In this document: positions 52,001-64,000 of the stretch, in pieces | Layout of the letters: each line of letters opens with the position of its first letter | Numbering within the stretch: position 1 is the first letter of the stretch | From: Cymodocea nodosa | Lineage: Eukaryota; Streptophyta; Magnoliopsida; Alismatales; Cymodoceaceae | Direction: 5' to 3' | DNA: 64,000 nt | NCBI GenBank assembly: GCA_036874045.1 | Contig: CM072335.1 | Coordinates: 10,126,001 to 10,190,000, forward strand | Made by a program: the position numbers and the translations under genes | The notes under the pieces: model-generated | Database searches by the model: none | Told to the model about the DNA's origin: nothing | What the model saw: only the letters and a program-made list of their open reading frames with translations

Positions 52001-55000
52001 TGTGTTCAGGCGAGTGTAGTACTAAGATGGGTGACCTCTTGGGAAGTGCTTGTGTTGCACTCTTTTTTGCATCGTGGTAGGATGGTCTTTTTCTAAATCA
52101 AACACACACTAAGAGACGACCCTATTGTTGATAATGGTTTCCAAAATTAATGTCAAATATTAAATGACATCATGATCAAAATGTGCCATTATAACGTTGG
52201 TTGATATCGAAAGGGTCGTATTCTCTTACTAAAATTGTGTAACTTCTTAAATTCCAACAATTAGGGTACTAGGAAATGAGAAACGTTTAATATCCGTTGT
52301 GTCGTGATGTTTTTTTAAAAGAGTTGTATTCTTTGAAAATGAGTTGAAATAATTGGATCTTCATTGACAAACCTGAAATAATCTAATTCAACAAGTTTCT
52401 AGTGTCATTTATCATAGTTTTCGATCTTTCTGTAATGATGAATTTCATATTGTGTGTGCGACAATACCAACACAAAAGCACTAGATCTCATCCAAACTCC
52501 AAAGTTAAATGTGTTTGGGCGATAGTAGTATTAAGATGGGTGACCTCTTGGGAAGTCCTTGTGTTGCACTCTTTTTTACATCATGGTAGGATGGTCTTTT
52601 TGTAAATCAAACACACTAAGAGACGACCCTATTATAGATAATGGTTTCCAAAATTAATGTCAAATATTGAATGACATCATGATCAAAATGTGCCATTATA
52701 ACGTTGGTTGATATCGAAAGAGTCGTATTCTTTAACTAAAATTTTGTAACTTCTTCACTTACAACAATTAGGGTACCAGGAAATGAGAAACGTTTAATAT
52801 CTGTTGTGTCGTGATGTTTTTTTAAAAGGGTTGGATTCTTTGAAAATGAGTTGAAATAATTGGATCTTCATTGACAAACCTTAAATAATGTAATTCAACA
52901 ACTTTCTAGTGTCAATTATCATAGTTTTCGATCTTTCTGTAATGATGAATTTCATGTAGTGTGTGCGACCATACCAACACAAAAGCACTGGATCTCATCA
53001 TAATGGTTTCCAAAATTAATGTCAAATATTGAATGACATCATGATCAAAATGTGCCATTATAACGTTGGTTGATATCGAAAGAGTCGTATTCTCTTACTA
53101 AAATTTTGTAACTTCTTAACTTCCAACAATTAGGGAACCAGGAAATGAGAAACGTTTAATATATATTGTGTCGTGATGTTTTTTTAAAAGGGTTGTATTC
53201 TTTGAAAATGAGTTGAAATAATTTGATCTTCATTGACAAACCTTAAATAATCTAATTCAACAAGTTTCTAGTGTCAATTATAATACTTTTCGATCTTTCT
53301 GTAATGATGAATTCAATATTGTGTGTGTGACCATACCGACACAAAAACACTGCATCTCATTAAAACTCCAAAGTTAAATGTGTTTAGGCGAGAGTAGTAC
53401 TAAGCTGGGTGACCTCTAGGGAAGTCCTTGTGTTGCACTCTTTTTTGCATCATGGTAGGATGGTCTTTTTGTAAATCAAACACACACTAAGAGACGACCC
53501 TATTGTTGATAATTGTTTCCAAAATTAATGTCAAATATTAAATGACATCATGATCAAAATGTGTCATTATAACGTTGGTTGATATCGAAAGGGTCGTATT
53601 CTCTTACTAAAATTTTGTAACTTCTTAAATTCCAATAATTAGGGTACTAGGAAATGAGAAACGTTTTATATCCGTTGTGTCGTGATGTTTTTTTAAAAGG
53701 GTTGTATTCTTTGAAAATTAGTTGAAATAATTGGATCTTCATTGACAAACCTTAAATAATCTAATTCAACAACTTTCTAGTGTCAATTATCATTGTTTTC
53801 GATCTTTCTGTAATGATGAATTTCATGTAGTGTGTGTGACCATACCAACACAAAAGCACTGGATCTCATCAGAACTCCAAAGTTGAATGTGTTTGGGCAA
53901 GAGTAGTACTAAGATGGGTGACCTCTTGGGAAGTCCTTGTGTTGCACTCTTTTTTCCATCATGATAGGATGGTCATTTTGTAAATCAAACACACACTAAG
54001 AGACGACCCTATTATTGATAATGGTTTCCAAAATTAATGTCAAATATTGAATGACATCATGATCAAAATATGCCATTATAACGTTGGTTGATATCGAAAG
54101 AGTCGTATTCTCTTACTAAAATTTTGTAACTTCTTAACTTACAACAATTAGGGTACCAGGAAATGAGAAACGTTTAATATATGTTGTGTCGTGATGTTTT
54201 TTTAAAAGGGTTGTATTCTTTGAAAATGAGTTGAAATAATTGGATCTTCATTGACAAACCTTAAATAATCTAATTCAACAAGTTTCTAGTGTCAATTATA
54301 ATACTTTTCGATCTTTCTGTAATGACGAATTCAATATTGTGTGTGTGACCATACCGACACAAAAACACTGCATCTCATTAAAACTCCAAAGTTAAATGTG
54401 TTTAGGCGAGAGTAGTACTAAGATGGGTGACCTCTAGGGAAGTCCTTGTGTTGCACTCTTTTTTGCATCATGGTAGGATGGTCTTTTTGTAAATCAAACA
54501 CACACTAAGAGACGACCCTATTGTTGATAATTGTTTCCAAAATTAATGTCAAATATTAAATGACATCATGATCAAAATGTGTCATTATAACGTTGGTTGA
54601 TATCGAAAGGGTCGTATTCTCTTACTAAAATTTTGTAACTTCTTAAATTCCAATAATTAGGGTACTAGGAAATGAGAAACGTTTAATATCCGTTGTGTCG
54701 TGATGTTTATTTAAAAGAGTTGTATTCTTTGAAAATGAGTTGAAATAATTGGATCTTCATTGACAAACCAGAAATAATCTAATTCAACAAGTTTCTAGTG
54801 TCATTTATCATAGTTTTCGATCTTTCTGTAATGATGAATTTCATATTGTGTGTGCGACAATACCAACACAAAAGCACTAGATCTCATCCAAACTCCAAAG
54901 TTAAATGTGTTTGGGAGAGAGTAGTATTAAGATGGGTGACCTCTTGGGAAGTCTTTGTGTTGCACTCTTTTTTACATCATGGTAGGATGGTCTTTTTGTA

Positions 55001-56009
55001 AATCAAACACACTAAGAGACGACCCTATTATAGATAATGGTTTCCAAAATTAATGTCAAATATTGAATGACATCATGATCAAAATGTGCCATTATAACGT
55101 TGGTTGATATCGAACGAGTCGTATTCTCTTACTAAAATTTTGTAACTTCTTAACCTACAACAATTAGGGTACCAGGAAATGAGAAACGTTTAATATCTGT
55201 TGTGTCGTGATGTTTTTTTAAAAGGGTTGTATTCTTTGAAAATTAGTTGAAATAATTGGATCTTCATTGACAAAACTTAAATAATGTAATTCAACAACTT
55301 TCCAGTGTCAATTATCATAGTTTTCGATCTTTCTGTAATGATGAATTTCATGTAGTGTGTGCGACCATACCAACACAAAAGCACTGGATCTCATCAGAAC
55401 TCCAAAGTTAAATGTGTTTGGGCGAGAGTAGTACTAAGATGGGTGACCTCTTGGGAAGTCCTTGTGTTGCACTCTTTTTTGCATCATGATAGGATGGTCT
55501 TTTTGTAAATCAAACACACACTAAGAGACGACCCTATTATTGATAATGGTTTCCAAAATTAATGTCAAATATTGAATGACATCATGATCAAAATATGTCA
55601 TTATAACGTTGGTTGATATCGAAAGAGTCGTATTCTCTTACTAAAATTTTGTAACTTCTTAACTTACAACAATTAGGGTACCAGGAAATGAGAAACGTTT
55701 AATATCTGTTGTGTCGTGATGTTTTTTTAAAACGTTTGTATTCTTTGAAAATGAGTAGAAATAATTGGATCTTCATTGACAAACCTTAAATAATCTAATT
55801 CAACCACTTTCTAGTGTCAATTATCATAGTTTTCGATCTTTCTGTAATGATGAATTTTATGTTGTGTGTGCGACCATACCAACACAAAAGCACTGAATCT
55901 CATCAGAACTCCAAAGTTAAATGTGTTTCGGCGAGAGTAGTACTAAGATGGGTGACCTCTTGGGAAGTCCTTGTGTTGCACTCTTTTTTGCATCATGATA
56001 GGATGGTTT
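49046..56009 (+). repeat. higher-order repeat of 6,964 bp, copy 2
   Basis: Tandem second copy of the block at 42,082-49,045, directly abutting it. Similarity at this offset stops just after 56,009, where the following unit reads ATATGCCGTTATAACG instead of the first unit of the block. Such long near-identity means either a very recent unequal exchange or an assembly duplication; sequence alone cannot separate the two. Confidence 0.88.
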
Positions 56010-57539
56010 TTTGTAAATCAAACACACACTAAGAGACGACCCTATTATTGATAATGGTTTCCAAAATTAATGTCAAATATTGAATGACATCATGATCAAA
56101 ATATGCCGTTATAACGTTGGTTGATATCGAAAGAGTCGTATTCTCTTACTAAAATTTTGTAACTTCTTAACCTACAACAATTAGGGTACCAGGAAATGAG
56201 AAACGTTTAATATCTGTTGTGTCGTGATGTTTTTTTAAAAGGGTTGTATTCTTTGAGAATGAGTTGAAATAATTGGATCTTCATTGACAAACCTTAAATA
56301 ATCTAATTCAACAAGTTTCTAGTGTCAATTATAATACTTTTCGATCTTTCTGTAATGATGAATTCAATATTGTGTGTGTGACCATACCGACACAAAAACA
56401 CTGCATCTCATTAAAACTCCAAAGTTAAATGTGTTTAGGCGAGAGTAGTACTAAGATGGGTGACCTCTAGGGAAGTCCTTGTGTTGCACTCTTTTTTGCA
56501 TCATGGTAGGATGGTCTTTTTGTAAATCAAACACACACTAAGAGACGACCCTATTGTTGATAATTGTTTCCAAAATTAATGTCAAATATTAAATGACATC
56601 ATGATCAAAATGTGTCATTATAACGTTGGTTGATATCGAAAGGGTCGTATTCTCTTACTAAAATTTTGTAACTTCTTAAATTCCAATAATTAGGGTACTA
56701 GGAAATGAGAAACGTTTAATATCCGTTGTGTCGTGATGTTTTTTTAAAAGGGTTGTATTCTTTGAAAATTAGTTGAAATAATTGGATCTTCATTGACAAA
56801 CCTTAAATAATCTAATTCAACAACTTTCTAGTGTCAATTATCATTGTTTTCGATCTTTCTGTAATGATGAATTTCATGTATTGTTTGTGACCATACCGAC
56901 ACAAAAACACTGGATCTCATTAGAACTCCAAAGTTAAATGTGTTCAGGCGAGAGTAGTACTAAGATGGGTGACCTCTAGGGAAGTTCTTGTGTCGCACTC
57001 TTTTTTGCATCATGGTAGGATGGTCTTTTTGTAAATCAAACACACACTAAGAGACGACCCTAGTGTTGATAATGGTTTCCAAAATTAATGTCAAATATTA
57101 AATGACATCATGATCAAAATGTGCCATTATAACGTTGGTTGATATCGAAAGTGTTGTATTCTCTTACTAAAATTTTGTAACTTCTTAAATTCCAATAATT
57201 AGGGTACTAGGAAATGAGAAACGTTTAATATCCGTTGTGTCGTGATGTTTTTTTAAAAGAGTTGTATTCTTTGAAAATGAGTTGAAATAATTGGATCTTC
57301 ATTGACAAACCTGAAATAATCTAATTCAACAAGTTTCTAGTGTCATTTATCATAGTTTTCGATCTTTCTGTAATGATGAATTTCATATTGTGTGTGCGAC
57401 AATACCAACACAAAAGCACTAGATCTCATCCAAACTCCAAAGTTAAATGTGTTTGGGCGAGAGTAGTACTAAGATGGGTGACCTCTTGGGAAGTCCTTGT
57501 GTTGCACTCTTTTTTGCATCATGATAGGATGGTCTTTTT

Positions 57540-60080
57540 GTAAATCAAAAACACACTAAGACGACCCTATTATTGATAATGGTTTCCAAAATTAATGTCA
57601 AATATTGAATGACATCATGATCAAAATGTGCCATTATAACGTTGGTTGATATCGAAAGAGTCGTATTCTCTTACTAAATTTTTTTAACTTCTTAACTTCC
57701 AGCAATTAGGGTACCAGGAGATGAGAAACGTTTAATATATGTTGTATCGTGATGTTTTTTTAAAAGGGTTGTATTCTTTGAAAATGAGTTGAAATAATTG
57801 GATCTTCATTGACAAACCTTAAATAATCTAATTCAACAACTTTCTAGTGTCAATTATCATAGTTTTCGATCTTTCTGTAATGATGAATTTCATGTTGTGT
57901 GTGCGACCATACCAACACAAAAGCACTGGATTTCATCAGAACTCCAAAGTTAAAGGTGTTTGGGTGAGAGTAATACTAAGATGGGTGAACTCTTTGGAAG
58001 TCCTTGTGTTGCAATATTTTTTGCATCATGATAGGATGGTCTTTTTGTAAATCAAACACACTCTAAGAGACGACCCTATTATTGATAATGGTTTCCAAAA
58101 TTAATGTCAAATATTGAATGACATCATGATCAAAATGTGCCATTATAACGTTGGTTCATATCGAAAGAGTCGTATTGTCTTACTAAAATTTTTTAACTTC
58201 TTAACTTCCAACAATTAGGGTACCAGGAAATGAGAAACGTTTAATGTATGTTGTGTCGTGATGTTTTTTAAAAGGGTTGTATTCTTTGAAAATGAGTTGA
58301 AATAATTGGATCTTCATTGACAAACCTTAAATAATCTAATTCAACAACTTTCTAGTGTCAATTATCATACTTTTTTATCTTTCTGTAATGATGAATTCAA
58401 TATTATGTGTGCGACCATACCGACAGAAAAGCACTCGATCTCATTAGAACTCCAAAGTTAAATGTGTTTGGGCGAGAGTAGTACTAAGATGGCTGACCTC
58501 TTGGGAAGTCCTTGTGTTGCACTCTTTTTTGCATCATGGTAGGATGGTCTTTTTTGTAAATCGAAAACACACTTAGATACGACCCTATTGTTGATAATGG
58601 TTTTCAAAATTAATGTCAAATATTAAATGACATCATGATCAAAATGTGCCATTAAAACGTTGGTTGATATTGAAAGTGTCGTATTCTCTTACTAAAATTT
58701 TGTAACTTCTTAAATTCCAATAATTAGGGTACTAGGAAATGAGAAACGTTTAATATCCGTTGTGTCGTGATGTTTTTTTAAAAGAGTTGTATTCTTTGAA
58801 AATGAGTTGAAATAATTGGATCTTCATTGACAAACCTGAAATAATCTAATTCAACAAGTTTCTAGTGTCATTTATCATAGTTTTCGATCGTTCTGCAATG
58901 ATGAATTTCATATTGTGTGTGCGACAATACCAACACAAAAGCACCAGATCTCATCCAAACTCCAAAGTTAAATGTGTTTGGGTGAGAGTAGTATTAAGAT
59001 GGGTGACCTCTTGGGAAGTCCTTGTGTTGCACTCTTTTTTACATCATGGTAGGATGGTCTTTTTGTAAATCAAACACACTAAGAGACGACCCAATTATAG
59101 ATAATGGTTTCCAAAATTAATGTCAAATATTGAATGACATCATGATCAAAATGTGCCATTATAACGTTGGTTGATATCGAACGAGTCGTATTCTCTTACT
59201 AAAATTTTGTAACTTCTTAACTTACAACAATTAGGGTACCAGGAAATGAGAAACGTTTAATATCTGTTGTGTCGTGATGTTTTTTTAAAAGGGTTGTATT
59301 CTTTGAAAATTAGTTGAAATAATTGGATCTTCATTGACAAACCTTAAATAATATAATTCAACAACTTTCTAGTGTCAATCATCATACTTTTCGATCTTTC
59401 TGTAATGATGAATTTCATGTAGTGTGTGCGACCATACCAACACAAAAGCACTGGATCTCATCAGAACTCCAAAGTTAAATGTGTTTGGGCGAGAGTATTA
59501 CTAAGATGGGTGACCTCTTGGGAAGTCCTTGTGTTGCACTCTTTTTTGCATCATGATAGGATGGTCTTTTTGTAAGTCAAACACACACTAAGAGATGACC
59601 CTATTATTGATAATGGTTTCCAAAATTAATGTCAAATATTGAATGACATCATGATCAAAATATGCCATTATAACGTTGGTTGATATCGAAAGAGTCGTAT
59701 TCTCTTACTAAAATTTTGTAACTTCTTAACTTACAACAATTAGGGTACCAGGAAATGAGAAACGTTTAATATCTGTTGTGTCGTGATGTTTTTTTAAAAC
59801 GGTTGTATTCTTTGAAAATGAGTAGAAGTAATTGGATCTTCATTGACAAACCTTAAATAATCTAATTCAACAACTTTCTAGTGTCAATTATCATACTTTT
59901 CGATCTTTTTGTAATGATGAATTTAATATTGTGTGTGCGACCATACCGATACAAAAACGCTGGATCTCATTAGAACTCCAAAGTTAAATGTGTTTGGGCG
60001 AGAGTAGTACTAAGATGGCTGACCTCATGGGAAGTCCTTGTGTTGCACTCTTTTTTGCATCATGGTAGGATGGTCTTTTT
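57540..60080 (+). repeat. higher-order repeat of 2,541 bp, copy 1 (5 monomers)
   Basis: Matches 60,081-62,621 at an offset of 2,541 bp. Marks found in both copies include TCAAAAACACACTAAGACG at the start (a spacer that lacks the usual AGAG), GTTGGTTCATATCG near 58,151/60,692, and ACCGACAGAAAAGCACTCG near 58,418/60,959. More substitutions separate these copies than the 6,964-bp pair (for example TTTTTTATC against TTTTCGATC near 58,373/60,914), so this event is older or less homogenised. Confidence 0.83.
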
Positions 60081-62621
60081 GTAAATCAAAAACACACTAA
60101 GACGACCCTATTATTGATAATGGTTTCCAAAATTAATGTCAAATATTGAATGACATCATGATCAAAACGTGCCATTATAACGTTGGTTGATATCGAAAGA
60201 GTCGTATTCTCTTACTAAATTTTTTTAACTTCTTAACTTCCAACAATTAGGGTACCAGGAGATGAGAAACGTTTAATATATGTTGTATCGTGATGTTTTT
60301 TTAAAAGGGTTGTATTCTTTGAAAATGAGTTGAAATAATTGGATCTTCATTGACAAACCTTAAATAATCTAATTCAACAACTTTCTAGTGTCAATTATCA
60401 TAGTTTTCGATCTTTCTGTAATGATGAATTTCATGTTGTGTGTGCGACCATACCAACACAAAAGCACTGGATTTCATCAGAACTCCAAAGTTAAAGGTGT
60501 TTGGGTGAGAGTAGTACTAAGATGGGTGAACTCTTGGGAAGTCCTTGTGTTGCAATATTTTTTGCATCATGATAGGATGGTCTTTTTGTAAATCAAACAC
60601 ACTCTAAGAGACGACCCTATTATTGATAATGGTTTCCAAAATTAATGTCAAATATTGAATGACATCATGATCAAAATGTGCCATTATAACGTTGGTTCAT
60701 ATCGAAATAGTCGTATTCTCTTACTAAAATTTTTTAACTTCTTAACTTCCAACAATTAGGGTACCAGGAAATGAGAAACGTTTAATGTATGTTGTGTCGT
60801 GATGTTTTATAAAAGGGTTGTATTCTTTGAAAATGAGTTGAAATAATTGGATCTTCATTGACAAACCTTAAATAATCTAATTCAACAACTTTCTAGTGTC
60901 AATTATCATACTTTTCGATCTTTCTGTAATGATGAATTCAATATTATGTGTGCGACCATACCGACAGAAAAGCACTCGATCTCATTAGAACTCCAAAGTT
61001 AAATGTGTTTGGGCGAGAGTAGTACTAAGATGGCTGACCTCTTGGGAAGTCCTTGTGTTGCACTCTTTTTTGCATCATGGTAGGATGGTCTTTTTTGTAA
61101 ATCAAACACACACTAAGATACAACCCAATTGTTGATAATGGTTTTCAAAATTAATGTCAAATATTAAATGACATCATGATCAAAATGTGCCATTAAAACG
61201 TTGGTTGATATTGAAAGCGTCGTATTCTCTTACTAAAATTTTGTAACTTCTTAAATTCCAATAATTAGGGTACTAGGAAATGAGAAACGTTTAATATCCG
61301 TTGTGTCGTGATGTTTTTTTAAAAGAGTTGTATTCTTTGAAAATGAGTTGAAATAATTGGATCTTCATTGACAAACCTGAAATAATCTAATTCAACAAGT
61401 TTCTAGTGTCATTTATCATAGTTTTCGATCGTTCTGTAATGATGAATTTCATATTGTGTGTGCGACAATACCAACACAAAAGCACTAGATCTCATCCAAA
61501 CTCCAAAGTTAAATGTGTTTGGGCGAGAGTAGTATTAAGATGGGTGACCTCTTGGGAAGTCCTTGTGTTGCACTCTTTTTTACATCATGGCAGGATGGTC
61601 TTTTTGTAAATCAAACACACTAAGAGACGACCCAATTATAGATAATGGTTTCCAAAAATAATGTCAAATACTGAACGACATCATGATCAAAATGTGCCAT
61701 TATAACGTTGGTTGATATCGAACGAGTCGTATTCTCTTACTAAAATTTTGTAACTTCTTAACTTACAACAATTAGGGTACCAGGAAATGAGAAACGTTTA
61801 ATATCTGTTGTGTCGTGATGTTTTTTTAAAAGGGTTGTATTCTTTGAAAATGAGTTGAAATAATTGGCTCTTCATTGACAAACCTTAAATAATCTAATTC
61901 AACAACTTTCTAGTGTCAATTATCATAGTTTTCGGTCTTTCTGTAATGATGAATTTCATGTAGTGTGTGCGACCATACCAACACAAAAGCACTGGATCTC
62001 ATCAGAACTCCAAAGTTAAATGTGTTAGGGATGGGTGACCTCTTGGGAAGTCCTTGTGTTGCACTCTTTTTTGCATCATGATAGGATGGTCTTTTTGTAA
62101 ATCAAACACACACTAAGAGACGACCCTATTATTGATAATAGTTTCCAAAATTAATGTCAAATATTGAATGACATCATGATCAAAATATGCCAATATAACG
62201 TTGGTTGATATCGAAAGAGTCGTATTCTCTTACTAAAATTTTGTAACTTCTTAACTTACAACAATTAGGGTACCAGGAAATGAGAAACGTTTAATATCTG
62301 TTGTGTCGTGATGTTTTTTTAAAACGGTTGTATTCTTTGAAAATGAGTAGAAATAATTGGATCTTCATTGACAAACCTTAAATAATCTAATTCAACAACT
62401 TTCTAGTGTCAATTATCATACTTTTCGATCTTTTTGTAATGATGAATTTAATATTGTGTGTGCGACCATACCGATACAAAAACGCTGTATCTCATTAGAA
62501 CTCCAAGGTTAAATGTGTTTGGGCGAGAGTAGTACTAAGATGGCTGACCTCTTGGGAAGTCCTTGTGTTGCACTCTTTTTTGCATCATGGTAGGATGGTC
62601 TTTTTGTAAATCAAACACACA
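60081..62621 (+). repeat. higher-order repeat of 2,541 bp, copy 2
   Basis: Tandem second copy of 57,540-60,080. It has acquired the 16-nt deletion in the 5S-like block at 61965, so it ends about 16 bp earlier than expected. Beyond it the array continues with ordinary subfamily III units to the end of the window. Confidence 0.82.
61965..62067 (+). pseudogene. 5S rRNA-like unit with a 16-nt internal deletion
   Basis: After AAATGTGTTA the sequence resumes at GGGATGGGTGACC, so the normally invariant GGCGAGAGTAGTACTA segment is missing. Spacing to the next block is 493 bp, which fits the 16-nt loss. The otherwise matching unit at 59424 (first copy of the 2,541-bp block) is intact, so this deletion happened after that duplication. 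Confidence 0.8.
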
Positions 62622-64000
62622 CTAAGAGACGACCCTATTGTTGATAATGGTTTCCAAAATTAATGTCGAATATTAAATGTCGTCATGATCAAAATGTGCC
62701 ATTATAACGTTGGTTGATATCGAAAGGGTCGTATTCTCTTACTAAAATTTTGTAACTTCTTAAATTCCAATAATTGGGGTACTAGGAAATGAGAAACGTT
62801 TAATATCCGTTGTGTCGTGATGTTTTTTTAAAAGAGTTGTATTCTTTGAAAATGAGTTGAAATAGTTGGATCTTCATTGACAAACCTGAAATAATCTAAT
62901 TGAACAAGTTTCTAGTGTCATTTATCATAGTTTTCGATCTTTCTGTAATGATGAATTTCATATTGTGTGTGCGACAATACCAACACAAAAGCACTTGATC
63001 TCATCCAAACTCCAAAGTTAAATGTGTTTGGGAGAGAGTAGTATTAAGATGGGTGACCTCTTAGGAAGTCCTTGTGTTGCACTCTTTTTTACATCATGGT
63101 AGGATGGTCTTTTTGTTAATCAAACACACACTAAGAGACGACCCTATCATAGATAATGGTTTCCAAAATTAATGTCAAATATTGAATGACATCATGATCA
63201 AAATATGCCATTATAACGTTGGTTGATATCGAAAGAGTCGTATTCTCTTACTAAAATTTTGTAACTTCTTAACTTACAACAATTAGGGTACTAGGAAATG
63301 AGAAACGTTTAATATCTGTTGTGTCGTGATGTTTTTTTAAAAGGGTTGTATTCTTTGAAAATTAGTTGAAATAATTGGATCTTCATTGACAAACCTTAAA
63401 TAATCTAATTCAACAACTTTCTAGTGTCAATTATCATAGTTTTCGATCTTTCTGTAATGATGAATTTCATGTAGTGTGTGCGACCATACCAACACAAAAG
63501 CACTGGATCTCATCAGAACTCCAAAGTTAAATGTGTTTGGGCGAGAGTAGTACTAACATGGGTGACCTCTTGGGAAGTCCTTGTGTTGCACTCTTTTTTG
63601 GATCATGATAGGATGGTCTTTTTGTAAATCAAACACACACTAAGAGACGACCCTATTATTGATAATGGTTTCCAAAATTAATGTCAAATATTGAATGACA
63701 TCATGATCAAAATATGCCATTATAACGTTGGTTGATATCGAAAGAGTCGTATTCTCTTACTAAAATTTTGTAACTTCTTAACTTACAACAATTAGGGTAC
63801 CAGGAAATGAGAAACGTTTAATATCTGTTGTGTCGTGATGTTTTTTTAAAACGGTTGTATTCTTTGAAAATGAGTAGAAATAATTGGATCTTCATTGACA
63901 AACCTTAAATAATCTAATTCAACCACTTTCTAGTGTCAATTATCATAGTTTTCGATCTTTCTGTAATGATGAATTTCATGTTGTGTGTGCGACCATACCA

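Larger units (their letters stand above)
40392..64000 (+). repeat. 5S rDNA-derived satellite array, subfamily III
   Basis: About 46 monomers of ~509 bp, marked by GATGAATTTCATGTTGTG before the block, CATTGACAAACCTTAAATA and GAAAGAGTCGTATTCTC in the spacer, and CACTCTTTTTTGCATC after the block. Blocks start near 40921, 41428, 41937, 42446, 42955, 43462, 43971, 44480, 44981, 45490, 45997 (truncated), 46359, 46868, 47377, 47886, 48393, 48902, 49410, 49919, 50426, 50935, 51444, 51945, 52454, 52961 (truncated), 53323, 53832, 54341, 54850, 55357, 55866, 56374, 56883, 57392, 57899, 58407, 58917, 59424, 59933, 60440, 60948, 61458, 61965 (16-nt deletion), 62458, 62967, 63476 and 63985 (cut by the window end). 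Neighbouring monomers are much more alike than in subfamily I and form higher-order repeats, so amplification here is recent. Confidence 0.93.

Noticed and set aside
40869..61609. Recurrent 67-72-codon open frames (MSIIIVFDLS... type) in many subfamily III monomers
   Set aside because: They start with GTG and run straight through the 5S-like block, which happens to lack stops in that frame. They recur only because the monomers share ancestry; other monomers lack them.
1..64000. A functional 5S rRNA gene cluster
   Set aside because: Every block carries fixed changes in box A and elsewhere, and upstream promoter signals are absent; several units are truncated. Not excluded for weak transcription.
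1..64000. CRISPR-like or prokaryotic repeat system
   Set aside because: Repeat units of ~509 bp with no short-repeat/spacer structure, introns in the transposase gene and plant-type transposons show eukaryotic nuclear DNA.

Overview
The window is plant nuclear DNA with no intact protein-coding gene. About 51.5 kb of it is a head-to-tail satellite with a repeat period close to 509 bp. Every monomer carries a 119-nt block that aligns end to end with plant 5S rRNA (GCGATCATACCA near the 5' side, GGGCGAGAGTAGTACTA and GATGGGTGACCTC in the second half, a T-run straight after the 3' end). I located 102 such blocks, all on the + strand. Relative to the usual plant 5S sequence, as I remember it, they share about 14 fixed changes, 11 of them C-to-T or G-to-A. 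I therefore read the array as a 5S rDNA-derived satellite of dead or near-dead copies, not a working 5S locus. The host is a flowering plant; I cannot name the genus.

Layout. 1-17,020 and 23,606-28,888 hold monomer subfamily I. They are separated by a 6,579-bp PIF/Harbinger DNA transposon (17,024-23,602) flanked by TAA target duplications. The transposon carries a Myb/SANT-like DNA-binding gene and a DDE transposase gene, both on the - strand and each with one nonsense codon, plus an array of about ten palindromic ~77-bp repeats. 28,889-33,535 is non-satellite DNA: a noncoding part, a decayed Ty1/Copia pol pseudogene (GAG-pre-integrase, integrase, reverse transcriptase) and, after pol in an unexpected order, a gag-like fragment. 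33,536-40,391 is subfamily II with two copies of a 607-bp non-autonomous PIF/Harbinger element that retains only the 3' end of a transposase gene. 40,392-64,000 is subfamily III.

The satellite is built from nested duplications: two tandem copies of a 6,964-bp, 14-monomer block (42,082-56,009), two tandem copies of a 2,541-bp, 5-monomer block (57,540-62,621), a 2.7-kb duplication at a 4,125-bp offset whose left edge is the retrotransposon junction, and ~3.4-kb and ~4.07-kb duplications in subfamily I.

The most notable points are these. (1) Both independent PIF/Harbinger insertions sit at the same base of the monomer, in CACTAAGAG, which fits the extended target known for maize PIF, so the satellite is a repeated landing site. 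(2) The degenerate 5S blocks keep exact length and an apparent compensatory change in helix I. (3) The premature stops in the transposon and retrotransposon genes are explained by C-to-T or G-to-A changes, as in the satellite, pointing to methylcytosine deamination in silent chromatin.
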